Shown one piece after another: positions 6,639-13,106 of a stretch of DNA of 13,106 nucleotides. Every line of letters begins with the position of its first letter. The stretch's first letter is position 1. Source of the stretch: Comamonadaceae bacterium (lineage in GTDB: Bacteria; Pseudomonadota; Gammaproteobacteria; Burkholderiales; Burkholderiaceae_C); the NCBI GenBank assembly GCA_947458415.1, contig CANGZG010000057.1, forward strand, positions 1-13,106. Direction: 5' to 3'. Under the pieces are notes generated by a model. The model saw nothing but the letters and a program-made list of their open reading frames with translations. It ran no database searches and was not told where the DNA came from. The translations under genes were made by a program, and so were the position numbers.

Positions 6639-7657
6639 GGTCTATCGCCCTGACTGCCATGCATGACACGCAGTCGCCACATCAAATAACCGCCGCCCAA
6701 AACTGCGGTCAAAACCCCGACGGGCAATTCTTGCGGTGCTAACACCACACGCGACAAGATGTCAGCCGTGCAAAGCAACACGCCACCGGCCATGGCGGAC
6801 AACCATGACCGCGTCACAAATCGCATGCCCAATGGCGACCGAATCAACTGCGGTGCGACCAGTCCGACAAACGCAATCAAGCCTGTTTGAGCCACCGCGG
6901 TTGCTGTGGCCAGCGCCATGGCAGCGAGCAACAACATGCGCAATGGCACCACTTGCAAGCCCAAACTTTTCGCGGTGTCTTCGCCCAATCCCAAGGCATC
7001 CAAAAATGCGCTGAGCCGCCAAGCCGCCAAGGCACACAACAGCAACACCACGGCCATGAGCACACAGGCCGAACCATTGACCATGGCCGTGTTGCCCAAT
7101 AAAAAGGATTGCATCGCTGGCAACAAATGCGGTTGAGTCACCGTGAGCAATGAAGTGAATGCGCCCAACACCACACCAACCACCACACCGGCCAGCAACA
7201 ACCGCAAGGTGTGCTGCACCCCATTGGCCAGCATCAGCGTCAACAACACGGCCAACCATGCACCAACAAACGCGGCTCCCGTCAGGCCCAAGCGCCATAC
7301 CCAGGGGCCGCTCCATTGGACATCCCATGGCAGGTGTACGCCGCCCCATGTCCCCAACACCAGCGCCAAACCCACGCCCAAGGTGGCCCCTGATGCGCTT
7401 CCCAGCAAATATGGGTCAGCCAATGGGTTGCGAAACAAGGCTTGTGCCAATGCGCCAGACAAACCCAACAACGCACCGGCCAGCCAAGCGCCCAAGGTGC
7501 GCGGCAGTCGGATGTCCATGACCACAGGGTCAGACGTATCCAACATCCATTCGAAACCTTGGCTGCCAGCCGACAACCCCAGCATGAACAACACACCACT
7601 GAGTGACAACCAAACAAGCGCCATGGGCCACGCGTTGGAAGAACGAATCGCACTCAT
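6635..7657 (-). CDS. btuC: Vitamin B12 ABC transporter permease (FecCD/BtuC family)
   Basis: A 340-residue, highly hydrophobic inner-membrane permease of the FecCD/BtuC family, whose members have about ten membrane helices and form a dimer. The hallmark segment DIRLPRTLGAWLAGALLGLS followed by GALAQALFRNPLADPYLLGSASGA is present near residues 48-92. The later GLIAFVGLVAPQLIR segment is the typical cytoplasmic coupling region that contacts the ATPase. Length is normal. The start ATG overlaps the btuF stop by four bases (7654-7657) and the stop overlaps the btuD start, so the three transport genes form one coupled unit. Sequence alone cannot separate B12 from siderophore transport; the cobalamin riboswitch upstream decides it. 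Confidence 0.92.
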   Translation of the reverse strand: MSAIRSSNAWPMALVWLSLSGVLFMLGLSAGSQGFEWMLDTSDPVVMDIRLPRTLGAWLAGALLGLSGALAQALFRNPLADPYLLGSASGATLGVGLALVLGTWGGVHLPWDVQWSGPWVWRLGLTGAAFVGAWLAVLLTLMLANGVQHTLRLLLAGVVVGVVLGAFTSLLTVTQPHLLPAMQSFLLGNTAMVNGSACVLMAVVLLLCALAAWRLSAFLDALGLGEDTAKSLGLQVVPLRMLLLAAMALATATAVAQTGLIAFVGLVAPQLIRSPLGMRFVTRSWLSAMAGGVLLCTADILSRVVLAPQELPVGVLTAVLGGGYLMWRLRVMHGSQGDRP

Positions 7658-8523
7658 GGTGTGGCCGCTTTCTTCAAACAGTTCACCAAGGTTTGCGCTG
7701 CTTCGCCGATGCGTGGCCCTGGCCGAACCAACACATCAGCTTGTGCGTTGGTGAGTTTGCACAACCGATGTGATTTCACAGCATCCAAGTTTCGCCATCC
7801 CGGGCGTTGCGACAAGGACTGGGCCATGGGCTCGGCCAATACCATCCAACGGGGATTGGCTCTCACCACAAATTCAGGATTGATTTGTGGGAATGCGCCC
7901 AAGCGTTGATCGATGATGTTGCGCAAACCCAGTTTGCTGATCACGCCACCAATGAAAGAACGTTCACCCGCCGCGTAACCGCCCGTGCTGGCTTCAAAAT
8001 ACAAAGTATTGCCGCGCATCTCCGCTGGCAATGACTGCGCGGCTGATTCAACCGAACGCATGGCGCGAGACCACACTGCATCTGCGACAGCATCCGGTTG
8101 TGACAAATGCAGTGCCTGGGCGATCACATGCAAACTGCGCTCCACATCGCTCAAGGTTTGCGGCTCTAAGGCAATGACTTGAATGCCTAACGATTCCAGT
8201 CGTGCAACGATGCGTGTAGATTTGCCAGCCAACACCAAATCAGGCTTGAGTCTGACAATGGCTTCCACAGAGGCGTCGTACAAACCGCCCAACTTGGGCA
8301 AAGTTTTGACTTGCGCTGGCCAATCCGCGTAGTTGTCAGTGCCCACCAATCGACCGCAGGCATCCAAGGCACACACGGTTTCAGCCAATGAAGGCATCAA
8401 AGTCACGATCCGCATGGGTGCTTTGGTGATCGTCACGTTCACTTGCCGGTCATCCACCACAGTCACAGCGTGTGCCATGGACATACAGCACACCCCGACC
8501 AACCAAAGGGTGAATTCACGCAT
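7654..8523 (-). CDS. btuF: Periplasmic vitamin B12-binding protein of the ABC transporter
   Basis: A 289-residue solute-binding protein of the BtuF/helical-backbone metal receptor family. It should bind B12 in the periplasm and deliver it to BtuC. A short signal peptide is visible: MREFTLWLVGVCCMSMAHA, with likely signal peptidase I cleavage after Ala19. The mature N-lobe starts RIVTLMPSLAETVCAL, followed by LVGTDNYADWP and PDLVLAG, the usual BtuF pattern. The start at 8523 is chosen because it begins the signal peptide and overlaps the stop of the upstream binding-protein gene by 8 bases; the frame stays open to 8571 without any sensible sequence. It is the second of two adjacent B12-binding-type proteins in this operon and the only one with an export signal. 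Confidence 0.9.
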   Translation of the reverse strand: MREFTLWLVGVCCMSMAHAVTVVDDRQVNVTITKAPMRIVTLMPSLAETVCALDACGRLVGTDNYADWPAQVKTLPKLGGLYDASVEAIVRLKPDLVLAGKSTRIVARLESLGIQVIALEPQTLSDVERSLHVIAQALHLSQPDAVADAVWSRAMRSVESAAQSLPAEMRGNTLYFEASTGGYAAGERSFIGGVISKLGLRNIIDQRLGAFPQINPEFVVRANPRWMVLAEPMAQSLSQRPGWRNLDAVKSHRLCKLTNAQADVLVRPGPRIGEAAQTLVNCLKKAATP

Positions 8524-9310
8524 GTGCGGCCACCCATTCGCTGATGATGCGGTGCAATTGGTTGACGCCATCGGTCAATGCCGCCGGTCCGGGTTGCAAG
8601 ATGTCCGCGGACTTGATTTCAAACAATTGGTGGTTGACCACCGCAGGTACTTCAGACCAACCACTTCTGGCCGCCACCAGTGCAGGGCGAAATTTTTTGC
8701 CACACCAAGAACCGATGATGATGTCAGGCTGTCTTCTGACCACTTCCAGAGGATCGGCGATGATGCGGTTTTTTCCAAGCGATTGGGTTGAGAGTTCGGG
8801 AAAACAATCGTCACCGCCCGCGATGTCAATGAGTTCAGACACCCAACGGATGGCGCTGATCGCAGGCTCATCCCACTCTTCAAAATACACACGGGGGCGA
8901 CGGGCAAACCCGATGGCAGCTTGTTGCAGGGTTTGCAAATGCGATTGCATGTCCTTGATACGACGCATTCCCTGCTCTGCTTCACCGACCATGGCAGCCA
9001 CTTGGTACAGCATGGAAAAAATCTCATCCACGCTGCGCTGATTGAACACAGTGACTTGAACGCCATGACGGATCAGTTGTGCCGCGATGTCTGCTTGGAG
9101 GTCAGAAAAACCAAACACACAATCGGGTGCAAGCGCCAGTATTTTGTCGATCTTGGCGCTGGTGAACGCCGACACTTTGGGCTTTTCTGCGCGCGCGATT
9201 TTGGGGCGCACGGTGTAGCCCGAAATTCCCACGATGCGATGCGACTGACCCAGCAGATACAACCATTCGGTTGTTTCTTCGGTCAGGCAGATGATGCGTT
9301 GGGGAAGCAC
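8516..9310 (-). CDS. Cobalamin-binding protein, BtuF-like, without signal peptide
   Basis: A 264-residue protein of the BtuF-like cobalamin-binding group. Family segments include PQRIICLTEETTEWLYLLG at the start, RIVGISGYTVRP, KPKVSAFTSAKIDKILAL, FGFSDLQADIAA, RVYFEEWDEP, IRWVSELIDIAGGDDCFPEL and PDIIIGSWCGKKFRP. There is no signal peptide, so it should stay in the cytoplasm, unlike the neighbouring BtuF. I chose the GTG at 9310, 11 bases after the btuB stop, because homologous sequence starts at PQRII. The alternative ATG at 9382 would add 24 residues that overlap btuB by 61 bases and show no family resemblance or export signal. A GTG at 9337 is also possible. The role is not established from sequence; binding B12 inside the cell, or an unusual export route, are both open. 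Confidence 0.85.
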   Translation of the reverse strand: MLPQRIICLTEETTEWLYLLGQSHRIVGISGYTVRPKIARAEKPKVSAFTSAKIDKILALAPDCVFGFSDLQADIAAQLIRHGVQVTVFNQRSVDEIFSMLYQVAAMVGEAEQGMRRIKDMQSHLQTLQQAAIGFARRPRVYFEEWDEPAISAIRWVSELIDIAGGDDCFPELSTQSLGKNRIIADPLEVVRRQPDIIIGSWCGKKFRPALVAARSGWSEVPAVVNHQLFEIKSADILQPGPAALTDGVNQLHRIISEWVAAHA

Positions 9311-9321
9311 AAGATTCTCAA

Positions 9322-11190
9322 TTACTTGAATTGCCACTGCATTGCAGTGAAGAAAGTCACGCCCGGCATGGCGTAATTGCATGGGTTAACACCTCCAGCA
9401 GTACAACCGTATTGCTTGTAATTGACATCAAACAAGTTGTCTACCCTGTTGGTCCATTGCCACCCTTGCCCGAGAACAGTTTGGGTCCAGATATTCACCA
9501 AGCCGTAAGCAGGGAATTCAACTTTATTCGGTGCATCGTCAAAGCGCTTACCTGTGTATTGGTATTCCAAACCTGCCTTGGTCAATGTAAATTGTTTGTC
9601 CACTGCAAGCCTCATGACTTGTTTACTTCTTAAACTCAGCTGCTTTCCTGTATTGGTTCCTGAGTCATACAAAGGGTTGAGAAGATCAATGCTGGTTTGA
9701 AAATTAAATTCTTCGATTCGCGTTTGTGCAGAAATACTGATGCCTTGAATTTTGACTTTGTCTACGTTGTAATAGTAAAAGGTAGTGGAATTGGCAGAAA
9801 TCAAATTTGCGATTCTGTTTTGAAACAAGGAACTTCGGACATGGGTTTCCCCATCTTGAAATTGCATGAATACCTCAATCGATTGATTGGTTTCTGGCGA
9901 CAAACTGGTACTGCCGTATTGTCCATATAACTGTTCAAGCGAAGGGGCTTTGAAGCCTGTTCCTTGCTGTACCCCTATGGTCCATGCTGACGCCAATCCA
10001 AATGCATACCCCAACGAATAGGAGCTGTGCTTACCAAAGGTGTCGTAATCATCCCATCGCGTTCCGACATTGAAACGATGGGAATATGAATTCAATTGGT
10101 ACCCCAGTCCATAGCCATATTGTGAGCGTGCCGATGCAATGGCTCTGTTGTAGGTATTGACAGCTGAATTGAACATGTCTTTTTTATGCTCAAGGAATCC
10201 CGTGAAATTACCCGCTACAGTTTTAGATTCATGGTCAATCGCCATGCTTTGCGTCTTGGTGCCATAGTCATAAGCCAAGTCGTTGGTAGTCGGCGCATCT
10301 GAATTGGCTTTGACTTCCGATTGGTTGAATTTGATTTTGCTGAATTGATTTTCATTCCAACTGGATAACCACTGTAAGCCGTTCGCAGTGAGTTGATTGT
10401 GGTTGGTGATATCAGTACCTCCGTAATAAGACACCGACTGATAAAACTGTTTTGATTTCAGACCCACCCACTCAATACGGTGTTCATTTGTAATATCAAA
10501 ACCTAACTTAACAATTCCAAAATCATTCGCTTTGGCTTCTTTGCTCGGTGAATGCGTCAAATCTGGGCGAGTGTTGTAGCCATCACTCGAAAAACTGCTT
10601 AATTGCAATGAATAGTCCAGAGCGTCTCGCTTACCCGAAATTTGCCCAGTTGTTTGCATGGATCCCATGCTTGCAAATGATTGTGAGATTTGAGGGCGAT
10701 CCTCAACAGTTCCGCGTCTTCCAAACAATTGCACCACTCCTCCCATGGCATCTGAGCCGTAGATCGTGCTGGTGGGTCCTTTGACCACCTCGACCCTGTC
10801 AACCATGCTCAGCGGAATCATTTCCCAAGGCACACCTCCGCCCAAACGCAAACCATCTTGAGATTCAATTCGAATCCCTTCGATGTATAGCGGGGTCATG
10901 CGAGATTCGGTGCCTCTGATGTATACCGAATGGGTTCCATAACTGGTGGACTGAACGCCGGGTAACTTGCCAAGTGCCTGGGATAAATTGGAATGACCCA
11001 TGGTCTGTAAATCATCTTTGTTCAACACATTGACTTCGTTCAACACAGAATCCATGGGTTGTGACATTCGACTTGCAGAAACAAACACTTCCCCTAATTG
11101 ATTGGTTTGAGCTTGTGCGAGGGAAAAAAGCATTAAACAGACAAGTGCACTGACGCGCATGCCCGATAACAAACGGTATGAGAATTTCAT
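9322..11190 (-). CDS. btuB: TonB-dependent outer-membrane vitamin B12 receptor
   Basis: A 622-residue TonB-dependent receptor that should bring cobalamin across the outer membrane using energy from TonB-ExbBD. A signal peptide covers residues 1-27, ending AQA. A TonB-box-like GEVFVSASR follows directly. The plug domain holds LSQALGKLPGVQ, VYIRGTES, TPLYIEGIRI and VDRVEVVKGPTSTIYGSDAMGGVVQL, all standard. The rest has the alternating pattern of a 22-strand barrel and ends MQWQFK. B12 is assigned because a cobalamin riboswitch precedes it and B12-binding and ABC genes follow. The ATG at 11190 lacks a strong ribosome binding site at normal distance (GGTGAGGG lies about 19 bases away); the Met at 11160 would also give a short signal peptide. 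Sampled lines of the gene are only 35-45 percent GC, against about 63 percent in a sampled line of btuC. Confidence 0.92.
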   Translation of the reverse strand: MKFSYRLLSGMRVSALVCLMLFSLAQAQTNQLGEVFVSASRMSQPMDSVLNEVNVLNKDDLQTMGHSNLSQALGKLPGVQSTSYGTHSVYIRGTESRMTPLYIEGIRIESQDGLRLGGGVPWEMIPLSMVDRVEVVKGPTSTIYGSDAMGGVVQLFGRRGTVEDRPQISQSFASMGSMQTTGQISGKRDALDYSLQLSSFSSDGYNTRPDLTHSPSKEAKANDFGIVKLGFDITNEHRIEWVGLKSKQFYQSVSYYGGTDITNHNQLTANGLQWLSSWNENQFSKIKFNQSEVKANSDAPTTNDLAYDYGTKTQSMAIDHESKTVAGNFTGFLEHKKDMFNSAVNTYNRAIASARSQYGYGLGYQLNSYSHRFNVGTRWDDYDTFGKHSSYSLGYAFGLASAWTIGVQQGTGFKAPSLEQLYGQYGSTSLSPETNQSIEVFMQFQDGETHVRSSLFQNRIANLISANSTTFYYYNVDKVKIQGISISAQTRIEEFNFQTSIDLLNPLYDSGTNTGKQLSLRSKQVMRLAVDKQFTLTKAGLEYQYTGKRFDDAPNKVEFPAYGLVNIWTQTVLGQGWQWTNRVDNLFDVNYKQYGCTAGGVNPCNYAMPGVTFFTAMQWQFK

Positions 11191-11274
11191 GATGATGACC
11201 AGCCAATTGCCCTCACCGCCTTCCCCGACAGTGCATGGACGTTACGAAGCCACGACGAGCGCGACTCCACCTTG

Positions 11275-11514
11275 TTGGCCGGTATCCGGGCTGGCGAAAA
11301 CAACCTTGTCCGCCTTCCCAGTTGCTTGTTCAAGGCAACCAGTGGCTATGTGGGACAGGGCGGAAACACCTGGCAGTGTTTCGTTCGCTTGACCGTTGCG
11401 GGGGCAGCGCAGGCTGGCTTTCTTCTCTTGCCATGTACCGAAAAGATGTACTTGGTCGAGGGAAAACTTCTGCTTCCCGTTGAACTGCGGTGTGTGAACC
11501 ACACCGCGAGCACC
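11275..11514 (-). ncRNA. Cobalamin riboswitch controlling the btuB operon
   Basis: The minus-strand leader of btuB shows the conserved blocks of the cobalamin riboswitch in the right order. GGTGC begins at 11514, followed by GGGAAGC. The core CTGCCCCCGCAACGG lies at 11407-11393, AGCCACTGG at 11347-11339, GGGAAGGCGG just after it, and the B12 box AGCCCGGATACCGGCC at 11292-11277. The aptamer binds adenosylcobalamin or a related form and usually shuts off B12 uptake genes when B12 is plentiful. Between the B12 box and the btuB ATG (11274-11191) I see no U-run terminator, so control is more likely at translation initiation. It fills most of the 366-base gap between btuB and the ZapB-like gene. 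Confidence 0.95.
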
Positions 11515-11523
11515 AACAAGCGC

Positions 11524-11529
11524 ATTCTA
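11524..11529 (-). promoter_or_regulatory. Candidate -10 box for the btuB riboswitch transcript
   Basis: TAGAAT on the minus strand lies about 10 bases before the first conserved riboswitch base (11514), so a transcript start near 11517 would include the whole aptamer. No good -35 hexamer is seen 16-18 bases upstream, so the promoter may be weak or need an activator. Confidence 0.35.
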
Positions 11530-11556
11530 GCCACAAGCGCTCGCGACACCCCTAAA

Positions 11557-11781
11557 ATGCCGCTCATGCCTGAAAATAACCCACTGGATTCCGTACTTGA
11601 ACGTGTTGAGCGACTGCTGGTGCGTTATGAAGAACTCAAACGCACCAACGACTTGCTGGTGAGTCAAGTGGAGACGCTGACACAAGAGCGCGATTCGCTC
11701 AAGTCCCGTTTGCAAGCCGCTCGCAGTCGCATCGACGGACTGCTTGACCGGCTGCCCTTGGACATCAAGGACGGCGCATGA
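11557..11781 (+). CDS. ZapB-like coiled-coil protein next to zapA
   Basis: A 74-residue, strongly heptad-patterned protein: NPLDSVLERVERLLVRYEEL, then KRTNDLLVSQVETLTQERDS and LKSRLQAARSRIDGLLDRLP. It has no signal peptide or membrane segment and should be one long coiled coil. Small proteins of this kind (ZapB-like, TIGR02449 type) sit beside zapA in proteobacteria and are thought to act with the division ring. Two in-frame starts exist, 11557 (MPLMPENN) and 11566 (MPENN); neither has a clear ribosome binding site. The frame stays open upstream to 11272, but that stretch is antisense to the riboswitch and not protein-like. The stop overlaps the zapA start (ATGA, 11778-11781), showing coupled translation. 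Confidence 0.8.
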   Translation: MPLMPENNPLDSVLERVERLLVRYEELKRTNDLLVSQVETLTQERDSLKSRLQAARSRIDGLLDRLPLDIKDGA

Positions 11782-12074
11782 ACCAAGTCGAAGTGCAAAT
11801 CATGGGGCAGAGTTACATACTCGGTTGTCCTCTCGGCGCAGAAGAGCGTTTTCAATCTGCTGTTCGCAAAGTGGACTCTGCCATGTGCAGTATTCGCGAC
11901 GCAGGAAAAATCAAAGCCCGCGACCGAATTGCTGTCTTGGCCGCCCTCAATCTCGCGTTCGAATTGTCAGATTTTTCGGCAGTGCCGAGCGAACCCGTCA
12001 CTTCCAATCACAACCTCAACAACCTGTTGCATCGGCTGGACACGGCTTTAGGGCACGATGGTCACCTCTTATGA
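11778..12074 (+). CDS. zapA: Cell division protein ZapA
   Basis: A 98-residue ZapA, a cytoplasmic protein that binds FtsZ and promotes bundling of its filaments at the division ring. The N-terminal domain NQVEVQIMGQSYILGCPLGA and the following helix VRKVDSAMCSIRDAG, then KIKARDRIAVLAALNLAFEL, match the betaproteobacterial ZapA pattern. The C-terminal part contains NLNNLLHRLDTAL, a helix consistent with the family's dimer/tetramer coiled coil. Length is normal. It is translationally coupled to the ZapB-like gene and is followed 22 bases after its stop by the 5' end of the 6S RNA, an arrangement also seen in enterobacteria, where ssrS follows zapA. Confidence 0.93.
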   Translation: MNQVEVQIMGQSYILGCPLGAEERFQSAVRKVDSAMCSIRDAGKIKARDRIAVLAALNLAFELSDFSAVPSEPVTSNHNLNNLLHRLDTALGHDGHLL

Positions 12075-12084
12075 ATCAAGCTCC

Positions 12085-12090
12085 TACAAT
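12085..12090 (+). promoter_or_regulatory. -10 box of the 6S RNA promoter
   Basis: TACAAT (consensus TATAAT, one mismatch) ends 7 bases before the G at 12097 that opens the long closing stem of the 6S RNA, which is the right distance for a transcription start. The -35 region (about 12062-12067) is poor. It lies just after the zapA stop, so 6S can be made independently of the division genes. Confidence 0.6.
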
Positions 12091-12096
12091 GACCAT

Positions 12097-12267
12097 GTCT
12101 GCAAGTCTGCTGGGTTTATATTTCTTGAACCAATGCTCTATGGAGCCCCGGGCTTGGAACATCGTCTTGTGAGCGTGATCATCTCGCGAAGATGAACCCA
12201 ACACTTGACTGACCTCGCCCACCTGAACCTTTTGTTCAGGATGACAGCCCGGCAGATCCTTGCAGAC
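12097..12267 (+). ncRNA. ssrS: 6S RNA (RNA polymerase regulator)
   Basis: About 171 nt with the 6S layout. The ends pair perfectly: GTCTGCAAG (12097-12105) with CTTGCAGAC (12259-12267). After a 2-base bulge on the 3' side, TCTGCTGGG pairs with CCCGGCAGA (eight Watson-Crick pairs plus one G-U). On the 3' side a hairpin CCTGAAC-CTTTT-GTTCAGG (12222-12240) is perfect. The inner parts TTCTTGAACC, GGAGCCCCGGGCTTGGAACATCG and GACCTCGCCCACCTGAACC resemble betaproteobacterial 6S RNA as I remember it. 6S RNA mimics an open promoter and holds sigma70 RNA polymerase in stationary phase. The position directly after zapA supports the call. No protein-like frame crosses it. The exact 3' end is inferred from pairing. 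Confidence 0.9.
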
Positions 12268-12308
12268 ACCTTATCCATGTTGTACCCCACCACTCCCTTT
12301 CTTTTTAC

Positions 12309-13106
12309 ATGAGTCTTCGTATCGCCATCGTCGGCGCCGGTGCCATTGGTGGCTACCTTGGTGTCAAACTCTCCCTCGCTGGTCACGATGTGACCTTCAT
12401 TGCCCGGGGCGCCAACCTGCAAGCCATCCAGCAGAACGGCATGAAGTTGTTGCTCGATGATGGCCAAGCGTTGCATGCCCAAGGCGTCAAAGCCACTGAC
12501 ATCGCAGGCGCGGCACAGTACGACTACGTGTTGGTCACGCTCAAGTCGCACCAAGTGGCGCCTGTGGCCGCCGACATCGCGGCGCTGTGCCATGACCAAA
12601 GTTGCATCGTCACCATGCAAAACGGTTTGCCATGGTGGTATTTCCATCAATTGCCTGGCGAATTCAAAGGTAGACAACTCAGCAGCTTGGACCCGCAAGG
12701 TCAACTCTGGGGTTTGCTCAAGCCCGAACGCGTCATTGGTGCCGCCGTTTACCCGGCGGCAGAGTTGATCGCACCCGGTGTGGTGCGCCTGATAGAAGGC
12801 AACCGATTCACTTTGGGCGAACCCAGCGGAGACAAATCCGAGCGCGTCACGCAACTGGCCCAAGCCATGATTGGCGCAGGTTTCAAAACCCCGGTGTCCA
12901 ATGACATCCGCTCTGAGCTCTGGGTGAAGTTATGGGGCAACCTCAGCTTCAACCCGGTGTCTGCGTTGACACATGCCACCTTGCAAGACATCGCCGAATT
13001 TGCACCCTCGCGTGAGGTGGTTGCCCACATGATGCAAGAAGCCCAAGCGGTGGCCGAGCGAACAGGTATTCAATTCAAAATCAGCATCGACAAGCGCATA
13101 GCGGGC
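12309..13106 (+). CDS. panE: 2-dehydropantoate 2-reductase (ketopantoate reductase), 3' end missing
   Basis: The first 266 codons are present and open to the window edge; roughly the last 40-60 residues are missing. The enzyme reduces ketopantoate to pantoate with NADPH in pantothenate (coenzyme A) synthesis. The Rossmann motif GAGAIGG is at 9-15, right after RIAIV. TLKSHQV (77-83) and QNG with Asn105 follow. The catalytic lysine is Lys207 in LWVKLWGNLSFNP, with Asn211 and Asn215 in the usual spacing. The final visible residues, SIDKRIAG, come just before the usual C-terminal K-SMLQD block. The ATG at 12309 has no clear ribosome binding site, but the fold begins immediately. It follows the 6S gene by 41 bases with no obvious terminator, so it might be read from the zapA or 6S promoter. 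Confidence 0.92.
   Translation, partial: MSLRIAIVGAGAIGGYLGVKLSLAGHDVTFIARGANLQAIQQNGMKLLLDDGQALHAQGVKATDIAGAAQYDYVLVTLKSHQVAPVAADIAALCHDQSCIVTMQNGLPWWYFHQLPGEFKGRQLSSLDPQGQLWGLLKPERVIGAAVYPAAELIAPGVVRLIEGNRFTLGEPSGDKSERVTQLAQAMIGAGFKTPVSNDIRSELWVKLWGNLSFNPVSALTHATLQDIAEFAPSREVVAHMMQEAQAVAERTGIQFKISIDKRIAG

Noticed and set aside
9322..11190. Siderophore or heme receptor instead of a B12 receptor
   Set aside because: The cobalamin riboswitch directly upstream and the cobalamin-binding and BtuF-type proteins downstream make B12 the better call.
11272..11556. N-terminal extension of the ZapB-like frame
   Set aside because: The stretch is antisense to the conserved cobalamin riboswitch, and its peptide shows no coiled-coil pattern, which only begins after 11566.
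12138..12863. A 241-codon minus-strand frame over the 6S RNA and panE
   Set aside because: It crosses a structured RNA and is opposite a panE frame with all catalytic residues; it is a shadow.
1..13106. CRISPR array, tRNA, rRNA, integrase or transposase
   Set aside because: No regularly spaced repeats, no cloverleaf with a recognisable T-loop, and no recombinase motifs were seen on either strand.

Overview
The window looks like chromosomal DNA from a betaproteobacterium of the order Burkholderiales, most likely a Comamonadaceae-type organism with moderate GC. This rests on recognisable gene families (ETF-ubiquinone oxidoreductase, a cobalamin riboswitch with a BtuB operon, and a zapB-like/zapA/6S RNA cluster of betaproteobacterial type). 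It is an inference from remembered families, not a database match. I see no insertion sequence, prophage, CRISPR array or tRNA.

Left part (1-3662): the start of a TetR-family regulator (minus, cut by the window edge), an AT-rich promoter gap, then a hot-dog thioesterase and a short-chain dehydrogenase joined by an ATGA overlap (minus). Divergent from them are an ETF-ubiquinone oxidoreductase and a lone glycine cleavage H protein (plus). The set fits acyl-CoA or branched-chain catabolism: regulator, acyl-CoA hydrolase, hydroxyacyl oxidoreductase, and the electron exit from acyl-CoA dehydrogenases to quinone. The lone gcvH is the odd member.

Middle (3660-5805): gcvH and a PLP aminotransferase converge with their stop codons touching, forming TGATCA. 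The aminotransferase and endonuclease III (nth) diverge across only 35 bases, which hold a compact inverted repeat. A small protein, probably of the DUF2783 type, converges on nth.

Centre-right (5880-11514, minus): a complete vitamin B12 uptake operon. A cobalamin riboswitch leads into btuB (outer-membrane receptor), a cobalamin-binding protein without a signal peptide, btuF (periplasmic), btuC (permease) and btuD (ATPase). Its cistrons are separated by 11 bases or overlap by 8, 4 and 4 bases, so they should be co-transcribed and translationally coupled under B12 control. btuB is visibly AT-richer than its operon partners.

Right end (11557-13106, plus): a ZapB-like coiled-coil protein overlapping zapA (division-ring regulators), then a 6S RNA gene with its own -10 box and a long closing stem, then the first 266 codons of panE (pantothenate synthesis), cut by the window end.

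I did not find a convincing undescribed system. The points most worth a second look are the signal-less second B12-binding protein, the inverted repeat in the aminotransferase/nth gap, the gcvH/ETF-QO pairing, and the zapA-6S-panE arrangement.
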